From contig CAMCFA010000001.1 in NCBI GenBank assembly GCA_945873955.1, forward strand, positions 248,001-312,000: 64,000 nt of DNA, in the 5' to 3' direction. The DNA is from an uncultured Clostridia bacterium. GTDB lineage: Bacteria; Bacillota; Clostridia; Oscillospirales; Ruminococcaceae. Each line of letters opens with the position of its first letter. Within the stretch, counting starts at the first letter, position 1. Under the pieces are notes generated by a model. That model was not told the origin of the DNA. It made no database searches and saw only the letters and a list, made by a program, of their open reading frames with translations. Positions 34,909-43,222 of the stretch are shown here, piece by piece. A program made the translations under genes and the position numbers.

Positions 34909-35637
34909 ATGATATACATAACCGGGGATATCCACGGTGATTTTTCACGATTCAAATCGCCGTTGCTGCGCAAACTGCGTAAGAACGACGCGCTTATCGT
35001 CTGCGGAGACTTCGGCTTCATCTGGAACGGCTCTGAAAAGGAAAAGAAGATCCTTAAAAAGATAGGAAAACTTCCTTATAACGTTCTGTTCGTGGAAGGC
35101 TCGCACGACAACTACGATCTGCTGGAGGACTACCCAGAAGAAGAATGGTGCGGCGGCAGGACGCGGCACATCACCGGGCGTCTGCGGCAGCTCATGCGCG
35201 GGCAGATGTTTGAAATTGCGGAAAAGACTGTGTTCTCCTTCGGCGGAGGGCAGAGCGACGACACAGTTGATCTCATTGAGGGCGAAAACTGGTGGCGCAG
35301 GGAGATACCCTCGGAGCATGAGTTGGAGGAGGGGCTTCGCAACCTCGAAGCCGCCGGGAACAGCGTGGACCTCGTTGTGACCTATGAGCCGCCGTCGAAG
35401 CTGCATGACTTCCTCGACCACAACAGCGGCGACAGAAATCACATAAATACTTATCTGAACGACGTTTACGAAAAGCTCAGCTTCCAGCGGTGGTTTTTCG
35501 GGAAGCTGCACCTCAACAAGCTGATACCGCCGAAATATTATGCCGTTTACGACCAGATCGTGGTCGCTGACGATACAAAGATCAAGAAAAAACGGGAACC
35601 CAAATCCCCGAAAAAACAAGACGATAAGGAGAATTGA
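34909..35637 (+). CDS. Metallophosphoesterase-like protein with altered late motifs
   Basis: A 242-residue calcineurin-fold protein. The first three metal motifs are close to normal: GDIHGD (6-11), CGDFGFIW and EGSHDNYD (usually GNHD/E). The two later histidine motifs are changed: VTYEPPSK stands where the family has a histidine (THxPP), and FFGKLHLNK stands where GHxH is usual. Two metal ligands are therefore missing, and activity is doubtful. The C-terminal 20 residues are a lysine-rich tail (KKKREPKSPKKQ) suitable for nucleic-acid contact. One base separates its stop from the PC4-like gene, so the two are one unit. Confidence 0.8.
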   Translation: MIYITGDIHGDFSRFKSPLLRKLRKNDALIVCGDFGFIWNGSEKEKKILKKIGKLPYNVLFVEGSHDNYDLLEDYPEEEWCGGRTRHITGRLRQLMRGQMFEIAEKTVFSFGGGQSDDTVDLIEGENWWRREIPSEHELEEGLRNLEAAGNSVDLVVTYEPPSKLHDFLDHNSGDRNHINTYLNDVYEKLSFQRWFFGKLHLNKLIPPKYYAVYDQIVVADDTKIKKKREPKSPKKQDDKEN

Positions 35638-35638
35638 T

Positions 35639-35875
35639 ATGGCAGAGATCACCTACGAGATCACCAAGGAGCTGGGAGTAATCTCAGAGGACGCAAAGGG
35701 CTGGACAAAGGAGCTTAACCTCATTAGCTGGAACGAGCGTGAGCCTAAGTTCGACATCAGAAGCTGGAATCCCGACCACACCCGTATGAGCAAGGGAATT
35801 TCCCTCACAGAAGAGGAAATGGAGAAGCTGGTTGAGCTTTTCAACGAGAGAAACGAAGAAGACACCTTTGAGTGA
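35639..35875 (+). CDS. PC4/YdbC-like single-strand nucleic-acid binding protein
   Basis: A 78-residue protein of the YdbC/PC4 type (transcriptional coactivator p15 fold), whose relatives bind single-stranded DNA or RNA as dimers. The fold is visible as strands KELGVISEDAKGWTKELNLISWN and KFDIRSWNPDHTRMSKGISLT, then a C-terminal helix EEEMEKLVELFNERNEE. The start is the ATG at 35639-35641 after AAGGAGAATTG, so it begins directly after the upstream stop. Its coupling to the metallophosphoesterase-like gene with a basic tail hints at a shared nucleic-acid role. Confidence 0.85.
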   Translation: MAEITYEITKELGVISEDAKGWTKELNLISWNEREPKFDIRSWNPDHTRMSKGISLTEEEMEKLVELFNERNEEDTFE

Positions 35876-35892
35876 TTTTTATGCACAGCAAA

Positions 35893-35921
35893 GCGGGCTG
35901 AACACGTCAGCCCGCATTTTT
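35893..35921. terminator. Bidirectional terminator
   Basis: Stem GCGGGCTGA / TCAGCCCGC with a five-base loop, followed by ATTTTTATTT on the plus strand; it overlaps the stop of corA, which converges here. Confidence 0.88.
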
Positions 35922-36876
35922 ATTTGAATTTCTGCGTAACATTGATGATGAATCCCACCAGAACTGCCAGCACAAGGCTTATCACCAGCGGAAACCAGAC
36001 ATTCGCCAGCGGCAGTCCCCCGGCGTTTTCGTTGATATTCATGCCGTAGAAGCTGAACACTATCGTAGGCACAGCAATGATAATAGTAAGCGTTGTCATG
36101 CGCTTCATGACTATGTTAAGGTTGTTGGAGATGATACTCGCAAAGGTGTCCATCGTGGTGCTGAGAATGTTTGAATAGATGTTCGTCATCTCTATCGCCT
36201 GACGTACCTCGATAAGCACATCGTCCAGCAGATCTTGATCCTCCTCATACAGCTTGATGTATCTGCCGCGCATGAGCTTTTCAAGCACCGCTTCGTTCGC
36301 TTTAAGAGAGGTGGAGAAGAATACCAGCGACTTTTCCAGCCCAAGAAGCTGTATAAGCCCCTTGTTATGCATGGATTTGTGCAGAGTGCCCTCAACGTAG
36401 TTCTGGATCTTGTCGATCTGTTTGAGGTATTGCAGGTATCTCGCCGCGATACGCAGAAGAATCGTGAACACAAACCGCGTCTTTAGTTTTGTCTGCACCC
36501 CTTTTACGACGCCCTTTGAGATGTCCTCCACCACAGAGTTTTCCTTTGCGCTGACTGTTACGACGTTGTTTTCTGTGATGATTATGGACATAGGCGTTGT
36601 GGAATAAAGCAGCGTGCGGTCGGGATTGTTGTCGGTCTCGGCTACCGGGTAGTCAACGACGATCAGCGTTACCCCGTCGTCGCTTTCGATACGGGACGGC
36701 TCCTCCTCGTCCAGTGCGGCGCGGACGTAATCTCTGTCAATGCCGAGATCGTCCTCAAGGTCGGAGATCTCTGTTTCTGTCGGATCAATGACCGAGATCC
36801 AGCAGCCGGATTCCGGCTTGTCTATTTCACAAATGTGGGATTCAATGTTTCTGTAATACTTTACCAAATCAAGCAC
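35920..36876 (-). CDS. corA: CorA-family magnesium/cobalt transporter
   Basis: A 318-residue CorA channel. The soluble funnel domain (1-255) contains ESGCWISVIDPTE and a long stalk helix; two membrane helices follow with the selectivity motif YGMNIN between them (about 277-283), and a basic end. The protein forms pentamers that import Mg2+ when cytoplasmic Mg2+ is low. Start: the GTG at 36874-36876 is almost touching the AAGGA site, whereas a TTG three codons later (36865-36867) has ten bases of spacing; either is possible. Both lie at or beyond a hairpin that holds the ribosome binding site in its loop, which suggests translational control. Confidence 0.93.
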   Translation of the reverse strand: MLDLVKYYRNIESHICEIDKPESGCWISVIDPTETEISDLEDDLGIDRDYVRAALDEEEPSRIESDDGVTLIVVDYPVAETDNNPDRTLLYSTTPMSIIITENNVVTVSAKENSVVEDISKGVVKGVQTKLKTRFVFTILLRIAARYLQYLKQIDKIQNYVEGTLHKSMHNKGLIQLLGLEKSLVFFSTSLKANEAVLEKLMRGRYIKLYEEDQDLLDDVLIEVRQAIEMTNIYSNILSTTMDTFASIISNNLNIVMKRMTTLTIIIAVPTIVFSFYGMNINENAGGLPLANVWFPLVISLVLAVLVGFIINVTQKFK

Positions 36877-37036
36877 TTCCTTTTCAGTGCGCCTACCAGA
36901 AGCAGTATGGCGCAGAACTACTCAGGAAGTACGCCCAGCGCCTCCCTGAGATATTTTATCCAACCATCTACTTCGGCATAACCCGGGGTCTGCGCTCATG
37001 ATCTCACCGCCTTTAAAAAATCTCATTAGTGATTTT
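36873..37036 (-). promoter_or_regulatory. Structured 5' leader of corA, unclassified
   Basis: About 150 bases lie between the promoter and corA. On the minus-strand RNA I see three stems: GCGCAGA (36989-36995) with UCUGCGC (36910-36916), enclosing a hairpin CUCAGGGAG / CUUCCUGAG (arms 36942-36950 and 36921-36929); then GCACU/AGUGC (36886-36890 / 36873-36877), whose eight-base loop holds the AAGGA ribosome binding site and whose 3' arm covers the GTG. The sequence does not read like the M-box consensus. It fills most of the 36877-37254 gap; an in-frame 73-codon frame there has no supported start. Confidence 0.5.
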
Positions 37037-37065
37037 ATTTTAGCACATTTCTCAGCAAAAAACAA
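37037..37065 (-). promoter_or_regulatory. Sigma-A type promoter for corA
   Basis: On the minus strand, TTGTTT (37060-37065) and TAAAAT (37037-37042) are spaced by 17 bases. Confidence 0.7.
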
Positions 37066-37180
37066 GTAGTTTTGTGTTTTTTTTAGAAAATGGTTCTGTA
37101 AACAATCGTTAAAAAAATCCTTTGGCTTTAATTTATTACGCAATTTATTTTAACTTTAACTTTTTTAACAATGACAATGC

Positions 37181-37209
37181 TTGACAAACCTATATAAAAG
37201 TGATAGAAT
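37181..37209 (+). promoter_or_regulatory. Sigma-A type promoter for the PocR / GGDEF-EAL pair
   Basis: TTGACA (37181-37186) and TAGAAT (37204-37209) are spaced by 17 bases, 45 bases before the start of the PocR-domain gene. Confidence 0.8.
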
Positions 37210-37254
37210 GGAAACTAGAGATATATGTAATACATGGGGACGAGGTGAGCTAAT

Positions 37255-38511
37255 ATGAGGAACTTCACACTTACTCAGCTTATTAAGCCCGAGGTTCTCC
37301 AGCAGATACAGGACGCGTTCTCTGATTTTACCGGGCTGGCGGCGGTCACGACAAATGCCGACGGCGTACCTGTCACTAGAGTGAGCAACTTCACGAACTT
37401 TTGTACTAATATCATAAGGGGAACGGATATCGGCTTACGCTGCTGTCAGAAATGCGACAAGGACGGCGCCGTAAAAACCATGCATTCCGGTTGCCCTGTG
37501 GTCTACCGCTGCCATGCGGGTCTGATAGATTTTGCCGCACCGATCATGTTCAACGGCAGAATGATCGGCAGCTTTGTCGGCGGTCAGGCACTCCCGGAGG
37601 ATCTTGACGATGAATTCTGCCGCAAAAAAGCAATGGAATACGGCATTGACCCGGAGCTTTACATTGCTGAGGCAAAAAAAGCTGTCATAACCTCCCCGGA
37701 GCAGGTCGAAAGATCTGCCAAGCTGATCTATGATATCTCTAAAGCGCTGTCCTCTTTGGCAATGCAGAGCTTCTCCGAGATCGAAAAGAGCCGCAGTCTG
37801 GAACTTGCAGCACGCTCCCAGTCTGATTACATTATGGACGTTATCTCTGACATTCTCAAGACGGCGGGGGGCTATGTCCATACTGCAAGAGAAGCCATAG
37901 AGTCCGGCGACCCGCAGAAGATGAAGTCGGCACTTGAGCTTATCGCCAACGAAGGCTCCGGCACGACGGGAATGATCTACGACTCACTTACATATCTAAA
38001 AATGGTCGGCAAGAACTTCCAAATGAACGAGGATCAATACAACCCTCATGCTACTGTTGCTGCTGTCGTTGACAACATCAGCAGACGCCTTGAGTCAACC
38101 GGTGTTGACCTCTCACTAGAGCTGTCCGACAAGCTACCGAAGCTGCTTCTTGGTGACGCCGGGAGCATGTGCCAGCTTATCGACAAGCTGATCTCTCTCA
38201 GCGTCGATCACGGCGGAAGAAATATCACTGTTTCTATTGACTCTACAAAAAGCTGCTATGCTGAGCTTATTAATATCAAGATCGTCACCGACAAGCTCGC
38301 GATAACAGACGAGCAGCTTGAAACAGTGAACAAACTAATGGTCGAAGACAACGATTTTGCGGTTTCCGGCTCTTTCCAAGAACTTGGACTACCGCTGGCG
38401 CGTTCTCTGCTGCACTCTATGTCCGGGGAGTTCTGTCTGAAACGCTCCGGCGACGGCGCAGAATATATCATTACTATCCCCCAGCTTGAGGTCAAGGGAG
38501 GTGCTGTCTGA
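37255..38511 (+). CDS. PocR-domain sensor with a degenerate histidine-kinase module
   Basis: A 418-residue protein. Residues 1-170 form a PocR ligand-binding domain with its cysteine-rich core (LRCCQKCDKDGAVKTMHSG and PVVYRCHAGLIDFAAPI), thought to bind small hydrocarbon derivatives such as 1,3-propanediol. The remainder is shaped like HisKA plus HATPase_c, but the phospho-histidine is absent (DYIMDVISDIL where SHEIRTP is usual), the N-box lacks its asparagine (SMCQLIDKLISLSV) and the G1 box DxGxG is missing (VTDKLAITDEQ). It is therefore probably a signalling scaffold rather than a kinase. The stop overlaps the start of the GGDEF-EAL gene (TGATG), so it most likely controls that enzyme. Confidence 0.8.
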   Translation: MRNFTLTQLIKPEVLQQIQDAFSDFTGLAAVTTNADGVPVTRVSNFTNFCTNIIRGTDIGLRCCQKCDKDGAVKTMHSGCPVVYRCHAGLIDFAAPIMFNGRMIGSFVGGQALPEDLDDEFCRKKAMEYGIDPELYIAEAKKAVITSPEQVERSAKLIYDISKALSSLAMQSFSEIEKSRSLELAARSQSDYIMDVISDILKTAGGYVHTAREAIESGDPQKMKSALELIANEGSGTTGMIYDSLTYLKMVGKNFQMNEDQYNPHATVAAVVDNISRRLESTGVDLSLELSDKLPKLLLGDAGSMCQLIDKLISLSVDHGGRNITVSIDSTKSCYAELINIKIVTDKLAITDEQLETVNKLMVEDNDFAVSGSFQELGLPLARSLLHSMSGEFCLKRSGDGAEYIITIPQLEVKGGAV

Positions 38512-40184
38512 TGGGCTTTGATTACAAGACCTTCTCAGAGCTGCTCGGAAAATTCATTATTGAGGGCGAAAAGATCAAGATGTTCCGCGGAAAGGAAATT
38601 TCCGGGATCATAGCTCCGCTGTGTAAATTTTTGAGAATTGCGAAGTTCAGCGCAGTTGTCAGCGACACGGCGAAAAAACAAGACGACAAAGCTTCTCGCC
38701 TCGTATATTATGACGAAGGAAACGCTGATGAAAACCGCTGTATTGAGATGCATGAAGAGCTGGTGAGAAACGGTGCCGCTGAATACAGAATATTCCCTGC
38801 TGTTGGCGAGCCGGATTGGTCTGACGAGGAACGCGCACAGATCTCTCTGTTTGAAAAACAAATGTTGCTGTTCACCGAGCGCAGCTATACATTAAAGCTG
38901 ATGACAGACCTTACACTGGAGGATAGTGAATTCGGATTAAAAACGCTCACATATCTTATGACCACAGCGAACCAGATCATAAATCAAGGTCATATCAGTG
39001 AATATGGCGCAGCCTTCTTCAACCTTAGGCGCTTCTCATTGGTCAACGAAAAGATCGGAAGAAATACTGCCAACAAGGTTATGGTATTGTATGCGCAGGG
39101 ACTTCAGGGTAAGCTGAACAACGACGGCTGCGTATGCCGGGTCGGGGGCGATAATTTCGCTGTGCTGTTCCGCCGCGAACATCTGAATTATATCAAGAAG
39201 TACCTCTCCGGAAGAAATGTGATATACGGAAACGATCAGGATACGATCAAGATCTCTGCTACGGCAGGCTTCTATCTTATTCCTGAGGGAACTGAAAGCG
39301 CTTCTGAGATAATGGATCGGGCAAGCGCAGCCTGCCAACTGGCTAGAAACGTTTTCAACCGACCCTATCTTTTCTACGACGCTGAGATCATGAAGCGGCA
39401 GGAACATGTCCGTGAGATCGAATCCATGTTCCCGAAGGCTATTGCCCGTGAGGAATTCCAGGTTTTCTATCAGCCGAAAACACAGCTCAACAACTATCGG
39501 CTCGCCGGTGCAGAGGCTCTCTGCCGCTGGTTCAGAAACGGCAGGATCGTGCCGCCGGGCGAGTTCATTCCCATTCTGGAGAGCAGCAAGGCGATATGCA
39601 CGCTGGATTTCTACATGCTTGCACATGTCTGCCGGGATATCCGCCGTTGGATAAACGAGGGCAAGGACGTTGTAAAGGTTTCTGTAAATCTGTCGCGGCT
39701 CCACCTCGGCGACGAGGATCTTCTTGATACGATAATCGGCATTATTGACAAGTACAATGTTCCGCATAGATACATTGAGATCGAGCTTACCGAAACCACC
39801 ACTGACGTTGACTACGCCGAGCTGAAAAAGCTGGTTTACGGGCTGCGTGAACAGGGTATCAGCACCTCAGTGGACGATTTCGGCATGGGTTATTCCTCGC
39901 TCAACCTTATCCGCGAAATGCCGTGGAATGTGCTTAAGATCGACAAGAGCTTTCTGCCGACCCGTGAGGAAAATCAGGATCAGTCCAAGGTGAAAATGCT
40001 TCGGCACATCATTACAATGTCGCAGGATCTGGGTCTGGAATGCATTGTCGAGGGCGTAGAAACCGCTGAGCAGGTCAAGCTGCTGAAGGACTGCAAGTGC
40101 TATCTTGCGCAGGGCTTTTACTTCGACAAGCCACTGCCGGTGACTGAATTCGAGCAAAGGCTTGACTGCATGAGTGTAGGCTGA
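38511..40184 (+). CDS. GGDEF-EAL cyclic-di-GMP phosphodiesterase
   Basis: A 557-residue protein. An N-terminal part of about 125 residues without a clear family is followed by a degenerate GGDEF domain (GGDNF at 212-216, so no cyclase activity expected) and a complete EAL domain. The EAL catalytic set is present: EAL (335-337), N393 in SVNLSR, IELTET, DDFG (455-458), K477 and VEGVET, with the terminal [10 protein letters not shown]. It should hydrolyse c-di-GMP to pGpG and so lower adhesion and favour motility. No membrane segment, so sensing comes through the N-terminus or the coupled PocR protein. Confidence 0.9.
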   Translation: MGFDYKTFSELLGKFIIEGEKIKMFRGKEISGIIAPLCKFLRIAKFSAVVSDTAKKQDDKASRLVYYDEGNADENRCIEMHEELVRNGAAEYRIFPAVGEPDWSDEERAQISLFEKQMLLFTERSYTLKLMTDLTLEDSEFGLKTLTYLMTTANQIINQGHISEYGAAFFNLRRFSLVNEKIGRNTANKVMVLYAQGLQGKLNNDGCVCRVGGDNFAVLFRREHLNYIKKYLSGRNVIYGNDQDTIKISATAGFYLIPEGTESASEIMDRASAACQLARNVFNRPYLFYDAEIMKRQEHVREIESMFPKAIAREEFQVFYQPKTQLNNYRLAGAEALCRWFRNGRIVPPGEFIPILESSKAICTLDFYMLAHVCRDIRRWINEGKDVVKVSVNLSRLHLGDEDLLDTIIGIIDKYNVPHRYIEIELTETTTDVDYAELKKLVYGLREQGISTSVDDFGMGYSSLNLIREMPWNVLKIDKSFLPTREENQDQSKVKMLRHIITMSQDLGLECIVEGVETAEQVKLLKDCKCYLAQGFYFDKPLPVTEFEQRLDCMSVG

Positions 40185-40193
40185 ACAAAATAG

Positions 40194-40225
40194 AATTGCG
40201 GTTGGTTTATCCAGCCGCAATTTTT
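40194..40225. terminator. Bidirectional terminator
   Basis: Stem AATTGCGGTTGG / CCAGCCGCAATT with a five-base loop and T-runs on both strands, between the EAL gene and the converging lrgB. Confidence 0.88.
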
Positions 40226-40241
40226 ATGCCATTTTCAGATC

Positions 40242-40934
40242 TCAATACAGGTTAGCGAACACCGCCGCTCCGGCAACGGTTATGATTCCCGAAACCGCGA
40301 TTGACAGGCTGCTCATTGCGCCCTCGGCTTCGCCAAGCTCCATTGCCTTCGCCGTGCCTATCGCATGGGCGGAAGTCCCCAAAGCTATGCCCTTCGCCAC
40401 TGGCTCTTTAATGCGGAACAGCTTCAAAACCAGCTCTCCTAGGATATTTCCAAGCACACCGGTGATGATGATAACTCCGGCGGTGATTGGAACTATGCCA
40501 CCCAGCTCCTCCGAAACGCCCATGCCTATGGCGGTGGTTATGGACTTCGGGAGGAACGTGACAAATTCTTCATGCGAGAATCCGAACAGAACCGCAAGTC
40601 CCATTACACTGCCAAGGCTGGACAATACACCAGCTATGATACCAGCAATTACCGCCGCAGCGTTGTGTTTCAGCAACTCAAACTGCTCATAGAGCGGCAC
40701 TGCCAGCGCCACAGTGGCGGGAGTCAGCAGCCACGAAAGATACTGCGCGCCGGAATAATAGGTTTCGTAGTCAATGTGAAGCATAAGCAGCACAGGGATA
40801 GTCAGAATAATGGAGATAAGCAGCGGATTTATCAGCGGCGACTTGAATTTCTTCCTCAGAAGCGCCCCAAGCCCGTAGCCCGCAATGCTGACAAGTACAC
40901 CGAAATATGCTGATTGTGAAAGGAACTCGCTCAT
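40242..40934 (-). CDS. lrgB: LrgB/CidB family membrane protein
   Basis: A 230-residue integral membrane protein of the LrgB type, with six to seven helices and the family segment [16 protein letters not shown] and [21 protein letters not shown]. LrgB acts with LrgA in murein hydrolase control, or in export of overflow metabolites such as glycolate or pyruvate in plants and streptococci. Its start overlaps lrgA by four bases (ATGA), so they are made together. The substrate in this organism is not known. Confidence 0.92.
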   Translation of the reverse strand: MSEFLSQSAYFGVLVSIAGYGLGALLRKKFKSPLINPLLISIILTIPVLLMLHIDYETYYSGAQYLSWLLTPATVALAVPLYEQFELLKHNAAAVIAGIIAGVLSSLGSVMGLAVLFGFSHEEFVTFLPKSITTAIGMGVSEELGGIVPITAGVIIITGVLGNILGELVLKLFRIKEPVAKGIALGTSAHAIGTAKAMELGEAEGAMSSLSIAVSGIITVAGAAVFANLY

Positions 40935-41296
40935 TTGCCCGCCGCCTTTCTGTTACGAAAACGTATTACTGCCTGCGTCACCATGCCGGAAACCGCCATT
41001 ACTACAACAGTGGTGATGACCGTTACAAGTATGAATTGCAGCCACGACGGCGCAATGATTTCCCATGTGTCCATAAGCCCTACCGCTGCCGGAATAAACA
41101 TCAGCGGCATGATGTTGATCAAGAACTTCGACGCGTCTTTTACCTCGTCAAGCGGGATCAGCCCGATCTTTAACCCTGCGAAAAGCAGAATTATACCGTA
41201 TATCCCGGCGGGAACCGGTATCGGCAGCAGCGCATGCAGTATTTCACCGAGGAAAGTTATCAGCAGTATTATCCCGAATTGTTTTACGTACTTCAT
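40931..41296 (-). CDS. lrgA: LrgA/CidA family holin-like membrane protein
   Basis: A 121-residue protein with four helices (about 6-24, 30-47, 61-80, 89-111) and the LrgA pattern PIPVPAGIYGIILLF and MPLMFIPAAVGLMD. The length fits the family. It is the partner of LrgB, encoded immediately downstream with a four-base overlap. It follows mntP by 31 bases without a clear terminator or promoter, so mntP-lrgA-lrgB may be one transcript; no LytSR regulator is nearby. Confidence 0.92.
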   Translation of the reverse strand: MKYVKQFGIILLITFLGEILHALLPIPVPAGIYGIILLFAGLKIGLIPLDEVKDASKFLINIMPLMFIPAAVGLMDTWEIIAPSWLQFILVTVITTVVVMAVSGMVTQAVIRFRNRKAAGK

Positions 41297-41327
41297 TTTT
41301 CCATCTCCTATGTTCTACACATTTATA

Positions 41328-41921
41328 TTATATATTTAATAAAAGCGAAGCGTCGCCCAGCAGCCCAAGTCCCTCCGCAAGTATTTTTAATCCAAGAAGG
41401 ATAAGTACTATACCTCCGACAAGCTCCGCTTTTGATTTATATTTCGCGCCGCATAGACTTCCCAGCTTAACCCCAAGCGCCGACAGAAGGAACGTCAGAA
41501 TGCCGATGACCCCACACGCCAGCAGCACGGGAACCTCCAGAAACGCAAATGTAACTCCTACCGCAAGGGCGTCGATGCTGGTGGCTATGGCAGGCAATAG
41601 CATTTTCTTCGGGGAGAGCGACGGGTCGGGAAGTTCCTCGTCGTCGCTTCGGCTGAGGGATTCGCGCACCATATTCCCGCCGATTATTACCAACAGAGCG
41701 CAGGCGATCCAGTGATCTATCTCCGACACAAACTGCGAAAACGTGCTGCCCAGAAGATATCCCAGTAACGGCATTAGCGCCTGAAATCCTCCGAACCACA
41801 ATCCAACGATCACTGCATGCTTCAGCTTTATCTTTCCCAGCGCAAGTCCCTTACATATCGACACCGCGAACGCGTCCATTGCAAGTCCGACAGCAAGCAG
41901 AAATATTCCTGCTATTCCCAT
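41328..41921 (-). CDS. mntP: MntP manganese efflux pump
   Basis: A 197-residue six-helix membrane protein made of two DUF204 halves. The transport motif is clear in both: GLAMDAFAVSICKGLALG near the N-terminus and ATSIDALAVGVTFAFL in the second half, with the paired aspartates in the membrane. It exports Mn2+ and protects against manganese excess. The gene has its own strong promoter and a leader of about 95 bases that folds strongly but does not read like the yybP-ykoY manganese riboswitch usual for this gene. Confidence 0.92.
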   Translation of the reverse strand: MGIAGIFLLAVGLAMDAFAVSICKGLALGKIKLKHAVIVGLWFGGFQALMPLLGYLLGSTFSQFVSEIDHWIACALLVIIGGNMVRESLSRSDDEELPDPSLSPKKMLLPAIATSIDALAVGVTFAFLEVPVLLACGVIGILTFLLSALGVKLGSLCGAKYKSKAELVGGIVLILLGLKILAEGLGLLGDASLLLNI

Positions 41922-42016
41922 ATTCCGACCTCCTATATTCCTTAGGAAACGCTGAATTGATCAGATCCTCCCTGTTCAACTCCTAGGGGGATCAAATGAA
42001 GCGTGTCCTTTGTACT
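41922..42016 (-). promoter_or_regulatory. Structured 5' leader of mntP with two mutually exclusive stems
   Basis: On the minus-strand RNA an outer stem joins AGGACACGC..UUGAUC (42008-41990) with GAUCAA..GCGUUUCCU (41962-41944). An inner stem joins GAUCCCCCU (41993-41985) with AGGGAGGAUC (41973-41964). Both need the same GAUC at 41990-41993, so they compete. The AGGAGG ribosome binding site lies a few bases after the outer stem. The conserved yybP-ykoY blocks (GGGGAGUAG, AGCAAGACC) are not seen. Confidence 0.5.
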
Positions 42017-42023
42017 CAGTTTT

Positions 42024-42052
42024 ATTATACATTTTATGGTAATTACGGTCAA
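42024..42052 (-). promoter_or_regulatory. Sigma-A type promoter for mntP
   Basis: On the minus strand, TTGACC (42047-42052) and TATAAT (42024-42029) are spaced by 17 bases. Confidence 0.83.
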
Positions 42053-42096
42053 GGGGAAAAATCCCGTCAAAAGGCGATTACTGCCAATTTCTGTGA

Positions 42097-42125
42097 TTGA
42101 CATTACGGGCAAAATATGCTACACT
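42097..42125 (+). promoter_or_regulatory. Sigma-A type promoter for the lipoprotein gene
   Basis: TTGACA (42097-42102) and TACACT (42120-42125) are spaced by 17 bases, 30 bases before the ATG. It is divergent from the mntP promoter. Confidence 0.75.
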
Positions 42126-42155
42126 TAACATAGTTCATTAATAAGGAAGTAAACC

Positions 42156-43007
42156 ATGAAAAGATTCTTACCATTGATTGCGGCGCTGCCGCTTGTCCTT
42201 TGCTCGTGCAGCGATAATTCAGAAATGCCGCCCTCCCCTGCCACTATTGAGGAAACTGCGGAGGATTCAACCGCCGTTTACAAGGAAGCAGAGATCCCGT
42301 TCACCGAAACAATGGAGGATATCCCGCTGGAGCATGAGCTTTCCCCTGCCGACCCGCTGGGAGCGCTTGATATACAGCCGTCTGGCTACTTCAAGCCGGG
42401 GGTGTGGACCTCCAGCTACACCGACGACACCGGTAATTTCTACATCTTCGACGAAGACGGGCTTCACGGCAGATTTATCCCCATGGCGGACGCCGAGGGC
42501 GTGGATTTCACATATTCTATTGACGGCAGCAGTATGACAATGTTCGTCGGCGAGGAGCTTACGCCGTACAGCGCGGAGCTGGAAACCACGGACGAGGGTC
42601 ATATTATTATCCACATGACCTTCCTCGGCACAGAGGACGAGCTGACCTACCTGTCCGGGATATCATCAGAGAATTTCAGCTTTTACCCGGGGAAAAAGCT
42701 GGCGGCAATGGCTGAAAAGTACTATGAACAGCAGACCGGGCAGGAGCTTGTCGGGGTGGAGTACATCATCACCGAAAACGACATGGTGATACTCAATCTG
42801 TACGTCAACGACGAAAACGGCTGGCGCAGTGATGTGGAAAGCTACACAGTAAGCATGTTCAGCGCCGCCGGTTGGAGCAGCATATCCTGCGAGCCGATAG
42901 ACCTCAGCACGGTGGACATGCAGTCAGCCGAGGTAGAAACGACCACTGGGGACGACATTCAGGACGTGATACTGCCGGAGTCCGCGGAGGCTGCCGAACA
43001 GTATTAA
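42156..43007 (+). CDS. Hypothetical lipoprotein
   Basis: A 283-residue secreted protein. The N-terminus MKRFLPLIAALPLVLCSCSD is a lipoprotein signal with the likely lipidated cysteine at C18 (LCSC). After an acidic, threonine-rich spacer come repeated beta strands (WTSSYTDDTGNFYIFDEDGLHGRFI, YSIDGSSMTMFVG), an arrangement like small lipocalin-like surface proteins. No catalytic motif is visible, and I do not recognise the family. It is a single gene with its own promoter and a long inverted repeat behind it. Confidence 0.75.
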   Translation: MKRFLPLIAALPLVLCSCSDNSEMPPSPATIEETAEDSTAVYKEAEIPFTETMEDIPLEHELSPADPLGALDIQPSGYFKPGVWTSSYTDDTGNFYIFDEDGLHGRFIPMADAEGVDFTYSIDGSSMTMFVGEELTPYSAELETTDEGHIIIHMTFLGTEDELTYLSGISSENFSFYPGKKLAAMAEKYYEQQTGQELVGVEYIITENDMVILNLYVNDENGWRSDVESYTVSMFSAAGWSSISCEPIDLSTVDMQSAEVETTTGDDIQDVILPESAEAAEQY

Positions 43008-43039
43008 TTGTACAACTTTTTACGCTTGAAGTCAAAGTG

Positions 43040-43116
43040 GAATCAGACGTTTATTGATAAAATACGAGCAATTTCGGCGGTTTGTATATTATCAACATAA
43101 ACGTCTGATTCTTTTT
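43040..43116 (+). terminator. Long inverted repeat, probable terminator
   Basis: Arms of 21 and 23 bases (43040-43060 and 43089-43111) pair almost perfectly around a 28-base loop and are followed by CTTTTTGTTT. This lies 33 bases after the lipoprotein stop. The remainder of the 43008-43310 gap is AT-rich and holds only the next promoter. Confidence 0.65.
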
Positions 43117-43222
43117 GTTTATATTCACAATGGAATAAAATTACATTCACTTCAAAAACGCAAACGAGAATAATTTTGTACCAAAATAAACAAAAAAGTT
43201 TTAAGAAAAAGAAAAAATATTG

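Noticed and set aside
36922-37143. A 73-codon minus-strand frame in the corA leader
   Set aside because: It spans the corA promoter and structured leader. A GGCGGTGAGATC site before an internal ATG could start a 25-codon peptide, but composition is not protein-like and conserved pairing explains the region better.
41922-42016. TPP-like wording (CUGAUC..AAUUCAGCGU) in the mntP leader
   Set aside because: Only one half resembles the thi box; the CUGAGA and GGGGUGC blocks are absent, and the gene context is manganese export.
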